A stretch of DNA of 21,718 nt, taken from assembly GCA_900769525.1 (NCBI GenBank), contig CAAGGY010000096.1, forward strand, positions 1 to 21,718, read 5' to 3'. Origin of the DNA: an uncultured Alistipes sp. Lineage in GTDB: Bacteria; Bacteroidota; Bacteroidia; Bacteroidales; Rikenellaceae. Shown piece after piece: positions 15,469 through 21,718 of this stretch. Made by a program: the position numbers and the translations under genes. The stretch's first letter is position 1, and each line of letters starts with the position of its first letter. The notes beneath the pieces were generated by a model. The model did no database searches and was not told the origin of the DNA. It saw nothing but the letters and a program-made list of their open reading frames with translations.

Positions 15469-16893
15469 TTATAGAAATATTGCCTTTTCTCTATACTCAT
15501 CAAAGCTCTCGCTTAGGCCAGCTGCCTCTAAAAGTTGAGCAAGGTATTTACAAAAATCAAAGCCTGCTAATAGCTGTTTTAGCCTTGCTGCTTGCAGCTC
15601 AAGCTCGGCGTCGATTAGCTCTGCAGATGGGGTTATCCCCTCCTTAAATCCCTCCTCTTTTGTATTTAGGTATGCTTGTGCAAACTCGATAGAACTCTGC
15701 ATCATATTTACATCTTTGAGTGAGTTGATGGTATTATAATATTCACTTTCAGTAAGTAATGTTACTCGATTAGTAACCTCTTCCATTATCGTATATATTG
15801 CATCGCTTGTTCGTTTTGCTGCCACATATCTTCTCTCTTTGTCAAGTCCATTGAAGATGTTGAGTCGAAGGCCAATACCAATGCTCCATCTCGGAATCAG
15901 ATTTGTGAAATTGTGGCTTGCTAGTACTGCTCCACCCATGGCTGCAACCTCGGGTAAGAGGTCAGCTCGTGCTGCTTTTACACCCTGTTTGGTGAGTGCA
16001 AAATCGCTTCTTGTATTAAGTATAATTGGGTTTAAATTAACTGTGTTTTCGACATAATAATCAATATTATAAATCGATTCAACAATAAATATTCTATCTG
16101 TTAAATTATCAATATTTTCAAGGCCCAAGATTTGAGCAAGTGCCTCTTTTGCAAGTAGTAGTTTATTGGTAGCTGAGTGTAGTTCTCGTTCAGCTTCCGA
16201 CAGACGATACTTGCCATATAATAGCTCGCTGTTTGCAATCAATCCTTCATCCTCCATCGCCTCCGCATCGCTAAGGTGGTGTTCAAATCCGCTTACTATG
16301 CCCTTGCGAAGCTCAACATCCTCCATTGCCAGGACAACGCCGTAGTAATACTCTACAAGCTTTGTTAGCTTGCTGTTTATTACAGAGCGAAGAGTCTGTT
16401 CAGCCTTTTGTACCACTATCTCTGCAGTATTAATTGCAGCGTCAATTCTGCCACCCATATATATGGGTTGTGTGATGGTCGCAGCACCAACAAAAGTTGA
16501 ACGTTTTTGTAGTGTAAATCTCCAATCAGCAGATAGCAGTGGCGATACTCCCTCTGCAATTAGACTTGCAAATTCTTGAGTGATGATGCCGTCGCTAATG
16601 CCTTTGTTTATAATTGAATGCATCGTGTTACTTAATGCGCTCTTAGAGCCGCATAAGTCGATACCAATATCTCGCTGCATAAGCGTGTAGTCGGCGATAA
16701 GATCTATGTTAGGGAGGCGAAGTCCACGTGCAGCACGTAGCTCAAGCTTAGCGACATCTACGGCCTTGCGTGCCGCCTCTATCTCGAGATTGTTGCTCAT
16801 CATCACCTCTCGAGCCATATCAAAGCTGAGTTCTTGCGCCGCAAGAGCGGTATGGAGCAGGGTGGCTATAATTAAGAGTAAATGTCTTGTCAT
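15469..16893 (-). CDS. TolC-family outer-membrane efflux protein
   Basis: This 474-residue outer-membrane channel protein has a signal peptide (MTRHLLLIIATLLHTALA) probably cut between residues 18 and 19. Two long, mostly helical halves follow, each with the heptad-like TolC pattern, as in MSNNLEIEAARKAVDVAKLELRAARG (one part of it) and LPNIDLIADYTL in the first half and TRSDFALTKQGVKAARADLLPEV in the second. It is the first gene of a four-gene operon with an HlyD adaptor and two ABC-2 permeases, so it forms the outer-membrane exit duct. It is transcribed divergently from the porin-like gene at 17020, with 126 bases between. No fully convincing promoter was seen on this strand. Confidence 0.92.
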   Translation of the reverse strand: MTRHLLLIIATLLHTALAAQELSFDMAREVMMSNNLEIEAARKAVDVAKLELRAARGLRLPNIDLIADYTLMQRDIGIDLCGSKSALSNTMHSIINKGISDGIITQEFASLIAEGVSPLLSADWRFTLQKRSTFVGAATITQPIYMGGRIDAAINTAEIVVQKAEQTLRSVINSKLTKLVEYYYGVVLAMEDVELRKGIVSGFEHHLSDAEAMEDEGLIANSELLYGKYRLSEAERELHSATNKLLLAKEALAQILGLENIDNLTDRIFIVESIYNIDYYVENTVNLNPIILNTRSDFALTKQGVKAARADLLPEVAAMGGAVLASHNFTNLIPRWSIGIGLRLNIFNGLDKERRYVAAKRTSDAIYTIMEEVTNRVTLLTESEYYNTINSLKDVNMMQSSIEFAQAYLNTKEEGFKEGITPSAELIDAELELQAARLKQLLAGFDFCKYLAQLLEAAGLSESFDEYREKAIFL

Positions 16894-16970
16894 ACTTGTC
16901 GATTTACGTCGCTACTATCAAATATCGGGCAAAAGGAGAGTCTGTTAAGCTCAATTATTTGGCATATAAG

Positions 16971-17000
16971 TTGTGTTGGAAAGTGCGAAGTTTATTTTTG
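16971..17000 (+). promoter_or_regulatory. Promoter of the porin-like gene
   Basis: TTG at 16971-16973 and TATTTTTG at 16993-17000 are separated by 19 bases and match the Bacteroidota promoter pattern. Transcription would start near 17005, leaving a leader of about 15 bases before the ATG at 17020. The site lies in the 126-base divergent spacer shared with the TolC operon. Confidence 0.6.
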
Positions 17001-17019
17001 TTTAACCAAAATTTGTATT

Positions 17020-18342
17020 ATGAAACGTCTTAAACTCTCCATTTTCATTGCTATGGCAGCTGCTCTATGCATCAATCAGTCGTGGGCTCAGGAGCACCAT
17101 CAAGCTTGCGATGGCTATACACCATCTGTATACACCTCCTCGTTAGGTGATGGCCATAAACATCATGCTGATAAGGCACATAAGCATGCCATGAAAGATT
17201 ATGTTGAAACTCACCGCACGGGCTTTCAGCAGAGCCACATTCCGCAGTTTATATTCACTACGCCAGATAACCGTTTCTCGTTGGCGCTTGGTGGTAGTGT
17301 GACACTGCGTACAAGCTATGACTTTGGTGGTGCAGTTGACAATATCGACTTTGTACCTTACGATATCCCTATGAGTGATACCTATGCCTCAAAGCAGCGT
17401 GTGATGATGGATGCTTCGACCTCACGACTATTTATGAAGGCTGTGATTAACACTGAGCGTGTAGGTCGAATAGTTATCTATACTGATATGGATTTCCGAG
17501 GTGGAGCAGAGTTTTCTTATATTCCTCGCTTGCGTTCGGCATATATGCAGTTTAAGGGCTTGACAATTGGTCGTGATGTGACCACTTTCTGTGATCTTGA
17601 TGCAGCTCCTACTACAATCGACTTCCAGGGCCCTAATGCCTACAACTTCGGCTTTAATGAGTTGGTTCGCTATGAGTGCAATGCAGTCAAGAATTGGAGC
17701 TTCGTTGTTGCAGCCGAGCGTCCAAGTGTGAATGCTACGTATGGCGAGAACTTCTCGGCTATCATGCAGCGTGTGCCAGATGGAATTGCCTATGTGCAGT
17801 ATAAGTTTGGTCGTGACAAGGGTAGCCACTTGCGACTCTCGGGTGTAATTCGTGATATGTATCTGCACGACAACCTTAGGGGTGAGAATACAACACAAGT
17901 TGGCTGGGGCCTTCAGCTTAGTGGTCACATAGATATCACAGATTGGGTGGATCTCTATATGAATGGCGTTTATGGTAAGGGTATTACTCCATATATCCAA
18001 GATTTGAGCGGATCGCCTTACGATTTTGCCTATAACCCGGAGGATAGGTCAAAGATTCAGACCCTTCCTATGTGGGGTTGGCAAGCTGCTGCGCAGGTTA
18101 ATATAATACCTCGAACATTTTGGGTTGCAGCTGGATACTCTGAGGTTGGATTGGATAAGCGCAATGGATTCCTTTCTGATAGTCAGTATAGCCGAGGTCA
18201 GTATGTTTTTGCCAATGCCTTCTATAATCTCACTCCAAATCTTACGCTCGCTGTCGAGTATCTCTATGGCTCACGCAAGGATATGAACGATAGTAAGAAC
18301 TCGGCTAATCGCCTGAATGTAATGGCTCAGTATCACTTCTAA
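17020..18342 (+). CDS. Porin-like outer-membrane protein (DcaP-like) with His-rich N-terminus
   Basis: This 440-residue exported beta-barrel protein has a signal peptide at residues 1-23 (cut after SWA). It then has a histidine-rich segment with eight His between residues 26 and 65, followed by alternating amphipathic strands to a C-terminal aromatic strand ending YHF, the usual outer-membrane insertion signal. Phrases such as FSLALGGSVTLRTSYDF at the first strand, LRSAYMQFKGLTIGRDVTTF and AVEYLYGSRKDM suggest a trimeric porin of the DcaP/OprP kind; the exact family is uncertain. The open frame continues upstream to 16882, but only the ATG at 17020 gives a signal peptide and it lies just after a promoter. 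It is a single-gene unit ending at an intrinsic terminator. The His-rich part could bind metal ions, which is inference. Confidence 0.82.
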   Translation: MKRLKLSIFIAMAAALCINQSWAQEHHQACDGYTPSVYTSSLGDGHKHHADKAHKHAMKDYVETHRTGFQQSHIPQFIFTTPDNRFSLALGGSVTLRTSYDFGGAVDNIDFVPYDIPMSDTYASKQRVMMDASTSRLFMKAVINTERVGRIVIYTDMDFRGGAEFSYIPRLRSAYMQFKGLTIGRDVTTFCDLDAAPTTIDFQGPNAYNFGFNELVRYECNAVKNWSFVVAAERPSVNATYGENFSAIMQRVPDGIAYVQYKFGRDKGSHLRLSGVIRDMYLHDNLRGENTTQVGWGLQLSGHIDITDWVDLYMNGVYGKGITPYIQDLSGSPYDFAYNPEDRSKIQTLPMWGWQAAAQVNIIPRTFWVAAGYSEVGLDKRNGFLSDSQYSRGQYVFANAFYNLTPNLTLAVEYLYGSRKDMNDSKNSANRLNVMAQYHF

Positions 18343-18363
18343 TGATATCTGCATCTTATTGTG

Positions 18364-18389
18364 GCATCCGCTTTTGCGGGTGCTTTTTT
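18364..18389 (+). terminator. Intrinsic terminator of the porin-like gene
   Basis: GCATCCGC and GCGGGTGC pair over eight bases (one G-T wobble) around a TTTT loop and are followed by six T. It lies 21 bases after the porin stop codon and isolates that gene from the sigma-factor operon. Confidence 0.85.
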
Positions 18390-18478
18390 GTTTATGTGGC
18401 ATTTGGATAAAAAAATAATATGGTTGATGTTACAAAATAGCGGGGTTTGACGTTATGTAGATAAACAGACAAACGTAG

Positions 18479-19000
18479 ATGAATATCATAGATTCAGAGA
18501 GGGAGTTTATTGGGCTTATCACGGGGCTTCGTGATGTGCTATATCGCCTGGCACGCAGTATAGTGCTTGATGATCAGGAGGCTGAGGATGTGGTCTCAGA
18601 TATCTTTGAGAGGGCGTGGAAAATGCGTGATACGGTACTTGCAAGCAGTAATCCTCGTGCTTATATCTGTCGAATGGCTCGTAATATGGCTATTGATAGT
18701 TTGCGAAGACGTAAGCGTCATAATGAGTTAAGCGTAACATTCGATCTCGGGGCGGTTGATGTTTCTAAGAGGCTCGATGCGTGCGATATGGTGGAGATCT
18801 CCAAGCAGCTTATTGATTGCCTTCCTGAACGACAACGTGCCGTGGTGCAATTGCGCGATGTGGAGGGTTATGAAATTGGAGAGATTGCTCAGATATTAGA
18901 GTGTGAGGAGTCGAGCGTGAGAATGAATTTATCGAGGGCTCGTAGATATATCAGAGAACAACTTTTAATCTATATGAATTATGGAGTTGAGCGAAATTAA
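18479..19000 (+). CDS. ECF RNA polymerase sigma factor
   Basis: This 173-residue alternative sigma factor has only regions 2 and 4. Region 2 is at residues 10-80, with DDQEAEDVVSDIFERAW and the -10-recognition helix ending NMAIDSLRRRKR. Region 4 is at about 110-160, with LPERQRAVVQLRDVEGYEIGEIAQ and the helix-turn-helix ECEESSVRMNLSRARRYIRE. Length and motifs are those of the Bacteroidota sigma-70 ECF group. Its gene overlaps the anti-sigma gene by 20 bases, which points to coupled translation and one-to-one partnership. The target promoter is not known; autoregulation of this operon is usual. No housekeeping promoter was recognised in the 136 bases between the porin gene and this ATG. Confidence 0.94.
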   Translation: MNIIDSEREFIGLITGLRDVLYRLARSIVLDDQEAEDVVSDIFERAWKMRDTVLASSNPRAYICRMARNMAIDSLRRRKRHNELSVTFDLGAVDVSKRLDACDMVEISKQLIDCLPERQRAVVQLRDVEGYEIGEIAQILECEESSVRMNLSRARRYIREQLLIYMNYGVERN

Positions 19001-19451
19001 AATATTGGTAACTAAATATTTCGATGGAGAAACAACGCTTCTCGAGGAGCGGGCACTCTACGATTACTTGCAGTCACGCCAAGATTTAGATGATGAGATG
19101 ATGGCGGCAAAGATGATGCTCTCGGCCTTTGCTCAAAATCGCCAGATTAAGGCTTCTTATGAGGTGCCCATGCCAAAGGTGGGGTGCAATAGGGCCTTTC
19201 TCCGACGTTGGGTTGCTTTTGCAGCTGCTTCAAGCGTCCTTGCCTTTGTCGTGACGATGGCCTACACTCTGTTTGATGCAAAAAGCGATGTCGACAGCGC
19301 CCCAGAGTTTATCTGCTATGTTGATGGTAAGAGGGTTATAGGCGAGCAGATGGCGATGGCTGAGAGTGAGAGAATAGTTGGAGAGGTGTTTGGTTCTGTA
19401 AACGAAGCACTAAACTGTGTTTATAGGATAACAGATTGTGCTTCAGAGTAA
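18981..19451 (+). CDS. Single-pass membrane anti-sigma factor
   Basis: This 156-residue protein is the probable antagonist of the ECF sigma factor. Residues 1-50 form a helical cytoplasmic sigma-binding domain that opens KILVTKYFDGETTLLEERAL, a pattern common to the short anti-sigma proteins of Bacteroidota. A single membrane segment spans about 77-98 (preceded by RR), and about 57 residues lie in the periplasm, with YVDGKRVIGEQMAMAESER, a segment also recurrent in this group. It lacks the HxxxCxxC zinc motif of ZAS anti-sigmas. The gene starts 20 bases inside the sigma gene, in another frame. Release of sigma would follow a periplasmic or membrane signal, possibly linked to the two exported proteins encoded next; that link is inference. 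Confidence 0.85.
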   Translation: MELSEIKILVTKYFDGETTLLEERALYDYLQSRQDLDDEMMAAKMMLSAFAQNRQIKASYEVPMPKVGCNRAFLRRWVAFAAASSVLAFVVTMAYTLFDAKSDVDSAPEFICYVDGKRVIGEQMAMAESERIVGEVFGSVNEALNCVYRITDCASE

Positions 19452-19476
19452 TACGTATGATTAACTAAAACGAATA

Positions 19477-20367
19477 ATGAATATTATGAAGAGATTGTTT
19501 TTTGTCACTTTAGCGCTCTTTTCTGTCGCTGTTTGCAGCGCTCAGGAGGCAGAGGAGGAGGGTGCATCTGTCTATGTGGGTGATAACAATGTCGTGTCGT
19601 CGAAAAATGGTATGTTGTCGCTCTTTCTAAACGGAGCCACAATCGAGATTGGCCAACGAGAGTCCGATATATCGGGCGATGCTGCCTATGCTGATATGGT
19701 CGAGGCGATAAACGATGAGCCTATTAGTAGTGGTCGACGAGCGTACTTTGGCTTTTTAGGTATCGGAGCGCCATATTTTAACCATTTTGCGCTTTTTGAG
19801 TTTGGTACAAACTCCTTCGTTGGTGCTGATTACTCGGCCTATACTCCATCTGAGGCGAGTGATATGATGTTTAATGTATATAGGTCATTCTCACTCACTG
19901 CCAATTTAGGTACTCTCAATGTCTCCTTGAATCAAAAACGCACGCTGGCACTATCCTTTGCATTTAGTACTACAATCGACAGATATGGCTTTATGAGTGC
20001 CCATACACTTGAGTTTCGAGATGGTATGATGCGTCCTGTTGCACTTGACGAGAGCTATACTCGATCATCAATGACAGCTTCGTATTTCCGATTGCCAGTA
20101 ACCCTTGATTGGAATATTACTCGTACAGCCTTTGTCTCTGTGGGTGTCAATTTAGATGTGCTTATTGGAGCGAAGTTGATTTATAAGAAACCACGTACGA
20201 CGGTCGAGGGTACGGTGACATTAAATCCTGTGCAGCTGGGTGTTACTGCCCGTGTGGGTTGGAAGCGATTGTATGGATATGTAAACTACTCGTTTAACGA
20301 TCTGTTTAAGCGTGGAACTGGCCCTGAGGGAAAGCGTCTGTCTGTGGGTGTTGGTCTTTGGTTCTAA
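19477..20367 (+). CDS. Outer-membrane beta-barrel protein of the ECF operon
   Basis: This 296-residue exported protein has a signal peptide probably cut after Ala22 (CSA-Q), followed by an acidic stretch (EAEEEG). The rest is a series of amphipathic strands ending in SVGVGLWF, a terminal aromatic residue typical of outer-membrane barrels. Its strand-rich second half (TASYFRLPVTLDWN, FVSVGVNLDVLIGAKL, VGWKRLYGYVNYSFNDLF) resembles the PorT/outer-membrane beta-barrel domain group, but I do not recognise a named protein. It lies 25 bases after the anti-sigma gene and 17 bases before the DUF4252 gene, so it belongs to the sigma operon. An in-frame ATG three codons later (19486) is an alternative start. 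Confidence 0.8.
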   Translation: MNIMKRLFFVTLALFSVAVCSAQEAEEEGASVYVGDNNVVSSKNGMLSLFLNGATIEIGQRESDISGDAAYADMVEAINDEPISSGRRAYFGFLGIGAPYFNHFALFEFGTNSFVGADYSAYTPSEASDMMFNVYRSFSLTANLGTLNVSLNQKRTLALSFAFSTTIDRYGFMSAHTLEFRDGMMRPVALDESYTRSSMTASYFRLPVTLDWNITRTAFVSVGVNLDVLIGAKLIYKKPRTTVEGTVTLNPVQLGVTARVGWKRLYGYVNYSFNDLFKRGTGPEGKRLSVGVGLWF

Positions 20368-20384
20368 CTAATAAATAGCTTTAT

Positions 20385-20816
20385 ATGAAACGGCTTATAT
20401 TGTTAGCAATATTATTGTTGCCAATTGGTGTGATGGCGCAAGATGTGACTATAAGTTCGCTTATGGCTGAGTATTCAACAAAGTCTAAGTGCTCAACTAT
20501 AAACCTCTCGAGCTCAATGCTTCGCTCAATGGGTGTTGAGATGGGGGCTGATGAACTTAGGGCGGTATCGGTTGCCAATCCAGAACTTATGTCTCGTTTC
20601 TTGGAGCAGGTGGCTGTTGTTGTGTCTGGACTAAATGTTGTTATGTCTGTAAATAGTGATGGTCAACAAAGCGTGAGTATCTATCAGCGTGTAAATCGCA
20701 ATGGTAGTGTTACGGATCTTGTTATTGTTAAAACTGACGATAAAGAGTCTGTGATAATGCATATCCGAGGGCGTGACCTCGAACTGAGCAAGATTGATTC
20801 GTTGCTTGACAGATAG
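20385..20816 (+). CDS. DUF4252 protein
   Basis: This 143-residue exported protein has a signal peptide (MKRLILLAILLLPIGVMA, cut after Ala18). The mature part opens with a helix and the INLSSSMLRSMG segment that marks DUF4252 proteins, then a helical middle and a beta-rich C-terminus (VTDLVIVKTDDKESVIMHIRGR). Proteins of this family are commonly encoded in Bacteroidota sigma-factor operons together with a membrane anti-sigma, as here. No activity is known. It is the last gene of the operon and ends three bases before a long hairpin. There is no lipobox, so it should be free in the periplasm unless it is held by the barrel protein encoded before it. Confidence 0.86.
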   Translation: MKRLILLAILLLPIGVMAQDVTISSLMAEYSTKSKCSTINLSSSMLRSMGVEMGADELRAVSVANPELMSRFLEQVAVVVSGLNVVMSVNSDGQQSVSIYQRVNRNGSVTDLVIVKTDDKESVIMHIRGRDLELSKIDSLLDR

Positions 20817-20819
20817 TGT

Positions 20820-20857
20820 AAACATTAGGGCGAGATAATCCTCTCGCCCTAATGTTT
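20820..20857. terminator. Bidirectional terminator between DUF4252 and DUF4251 genes
   Basis: A perfect 16-base-pair stem (20820-20835 with 20842-20857) surrounds a six-base loop. Plus-strand reading ends in TTTT; minus-strand reading ends in TTT and AC. It lies between two converging genes and touches the stop codon of the minus-strand gene, so it probably ends both transcripts. Confidence 0.8.
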
Positions 20858-21417
20858 TAAATTCCAAAGATGTTGCCCGAGTACTGCACGCTATTGTAGA
20901 ATGGCGACGATAGTGTTAGCTGTGCTCCGCCATACTTGGAGAATATTTCAAGCGTGAAGGTGTATTCTGTTGCTGAGTACATTGGTGATTGAAATGTTAT
21001 GTGCCACCCCTCGCTATTTTTGATTGCATTGTAGTCCTGAACAGATGTAAGTATATAGTTAAATACCACGGGGTAATAGGGTGGTGTATAGCCTTTTATG
21101 AATGGTAGACAGACGTCCACTTCGGAGTTCATTACCGTTAGCTCGTAGATTGGATTGGTTAGATTTCGCATTATTCCTGCAGGGAGCTGTTGCATGGTAT
21201 TGGGTGCAAATCTGAAGTTTTTGCACGTCACAAGTGAGTCGATATGGCGTTCGTATGCTGCCAGGCGCTTGGCTCGCTTCTCACGACGAGCCTGCTGCTG
21301 CGCCTGGTGGTTTGCGTGTCGTTGTGCTGCTGTGTTGCTCTGTGCTTCGCCGCTAATGACAAAGCCGATAATGGCCATAATGGCCAGCAATGAGATGATA
21401 ATCATTGAACGTTTCAT
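20857..21417 (-). CDS. DUF4251 protein
   Basis: This 186-residue exported protein has a signal sequence or N-terminal membrane segment (residues 4-22, SMIIISLLAIMAIIGFVISG). A basic, glutamine-rich helical stretch follows (residues 28-60, with QQQARREKRAKR), then the DUF4251 domain (residues about 62-186), with FRFAPNTMQQL, VDVCLPFIKGYTPPYYPVVF and a strand-rich end. DUF4251 proteins are small envelope proteins of Bacteroidota without known function. The stop codon begins at the base that closes the shared terminator hairpin. It lies 53 bases downstream of the ABC-F gene on the same strand and may be read through from it; no own promoter was convincing. Confidence 0.83.
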   Translation of the reverse strand: MKRSMIIISLLAIMAIIGFVISGEAQSNTAAQRHANHQAQQQARREKRAKRLAAYERHIDSLVTCKNFRFAPNTMQQLPAGIMRNLTNPIYELTVMNSEVDVCLPFIKGYTPPYYPVVFNYILTSVQDYNAIKNSEGWHITFQSPMYSATEYTFTLEIFSKYGGAQLTLSSPFYNSVQYSGNIFGI

Positions 21418-21470
21418 AAGGCATAATAGATTTATACGCCCTGAAACGTTGCAATGATTAGGCCAAATTT

Positions 21471-21718
21471 CTACTCGTTAAGTTCGAGCCAACGCATCTC
21501 CTTTTCGTCAATTAGAGCGATTATCTCCTCAATGCGTTGAGATATCTCCGTGAGGCGGTTATAGTCGGCATTTCCTGCCGATAGCTCCTCCTCGAGTGTG
21601 GCACGCTCCTGTGCGAGTGAGCTCAGGTCACGCTCAATCTCCTCGAGCTCTCGCTGCTCTTTGAAAGATAGTTTTCGCTTAGAGGTGTCGTGTGTGCGTT
21701 GTTGCTGAGGCTTCGCAA
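21471..21718 (-). CDS. ABC-F family ATPase, C-terminal end (runs off right edge)
   Basis: The last 81 residues are visible, ending at the stop codon at 21471-21473. They begin with a Gln/Lys linker (KPQQQR), then KRKLSFKEQRELEEIE and an acidic coiled coil with two helices joined near SAGNADYNRLTE, ending EKEMRWLELNE. This is the C-terminal coiled-coil domain of Uup-like ABC-F proteins, which bind DNA junctions or ribosomes. The two ATPase domains lie outside the window, so Uup itself as against another ABC-F type is not proved. The frame stays open to the edge. Confidence 0.82.
   Translation of the reverse strand, partial: AKPQQQRTHDTSKRKLSFKEQRELEEIERDLSSLAQERATLEEELSAGNADYNRLTEISQRIEEIIALIDEKEMRWLELNE

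Noticed and set aside
16919..16926. GATATTTG on the minus strand as a tolC promoter box
   Set aside because: The first base differs from TAnnTTTG and the nearest TTG is 25 bases away rather than 19-21, so it is too weak to report.
16882..17019. Longer frame for the porin-like protein
   Set aside because: It would overlap the tolC start region and remove the signal peptide from the N-terminus; promoter and signal peptide both support 17020.
17428..18000. 190-residue open frame opposite the porin-like gene
   Set aside because: It is antisense to a gene with signal peptide, promoter and terminator and has no recognisable domain.

Overview
The window looks like an ordinary chromosomal segment of a Bacteroidota (Bacteroidales-type) genome. 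The evidence is several promoters with a TAnnTTTG -7 box, in three cases paired with an upstream TTG/TTTG at 19-20 bases; start codons that mostly lack Shine-Dalgarno sequences; and families typical of that phylum (GIN/DUF2807 lipoprotein, DUF4251, DUF4252, CvfB-like S1 protein, ECF sigma/short anti-sigma pair). An Alistipes-like member of the order is possible, but no rRNA or other marker is present to settle the genus. No tRNA, rRNA, CRISPR array, insertion sequence or phage gene was seen.

Layout. (1) 1-1220, minus: the N-terminal two thirds of uvrC, running off the left edge. (2) 1264-4830, plus: a five-gene YtrA-type operon of ABC ATPase, two paralogous small permeases, a short GntR/YtrA regulator and a GIN-domain lipoprotein. 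It has a well-formed promoter, a perfect 8-bp-arm inverted repeat at the start of the transcript (probably the regulator's own operator) and an intrinsic terminator. (3) 4809-10831, plus: a tightly packed group of CvfB-like S1 protein, class I methyltransferase, nitrilase-family amidase, TSUP permease and uvrA. Its -33 promoter box lies in the loop of the preceding operon's terminator. (4) 10835-11994, minus: alanine dehydrogenase, which ends at a strong hairpin lying between it and uvrA. (5) 12094-16893, minus: TolC, HlyD, ABC-2 permease, ABC-2 permease, an envelope-spanning exporter with no ATPase gene beside it. (6) 17020-18389, plus: a porin-like outer-membrane protein with a histidine-rich N-terminus and its own promoter and terminator. 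(7) 18479-20816, plus: ECF sigma factor, membrane anti-sigma, outer-membrane beta-barrel protein and DUF4252 protein, apparently one signalling operon. (8) 20857-21718, minus: a DUF4251 protein and, upstream of it, the C-terminal end of a Uup-like ABC-F ATPase cut by the right edge.

How they work together. Two nucleotide-excision-repair genes (uvrC and uvrA) flank the YtrA-type operon and the CvfB-led group without sharing a promoter. Regions 2, 5, 6 and 7 concern the cell envelope: two different ABC-2 export systems, a porin and an ECF-controlled envelope operon. The most checkable new points are the autoregulatory operator of the YtrA operon, the terminator/promoter overlap at 4795-4840, the possible leaderless uvrC transcript and the exporter without an ATPase. 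Nothing here is clearly an undescribed system.
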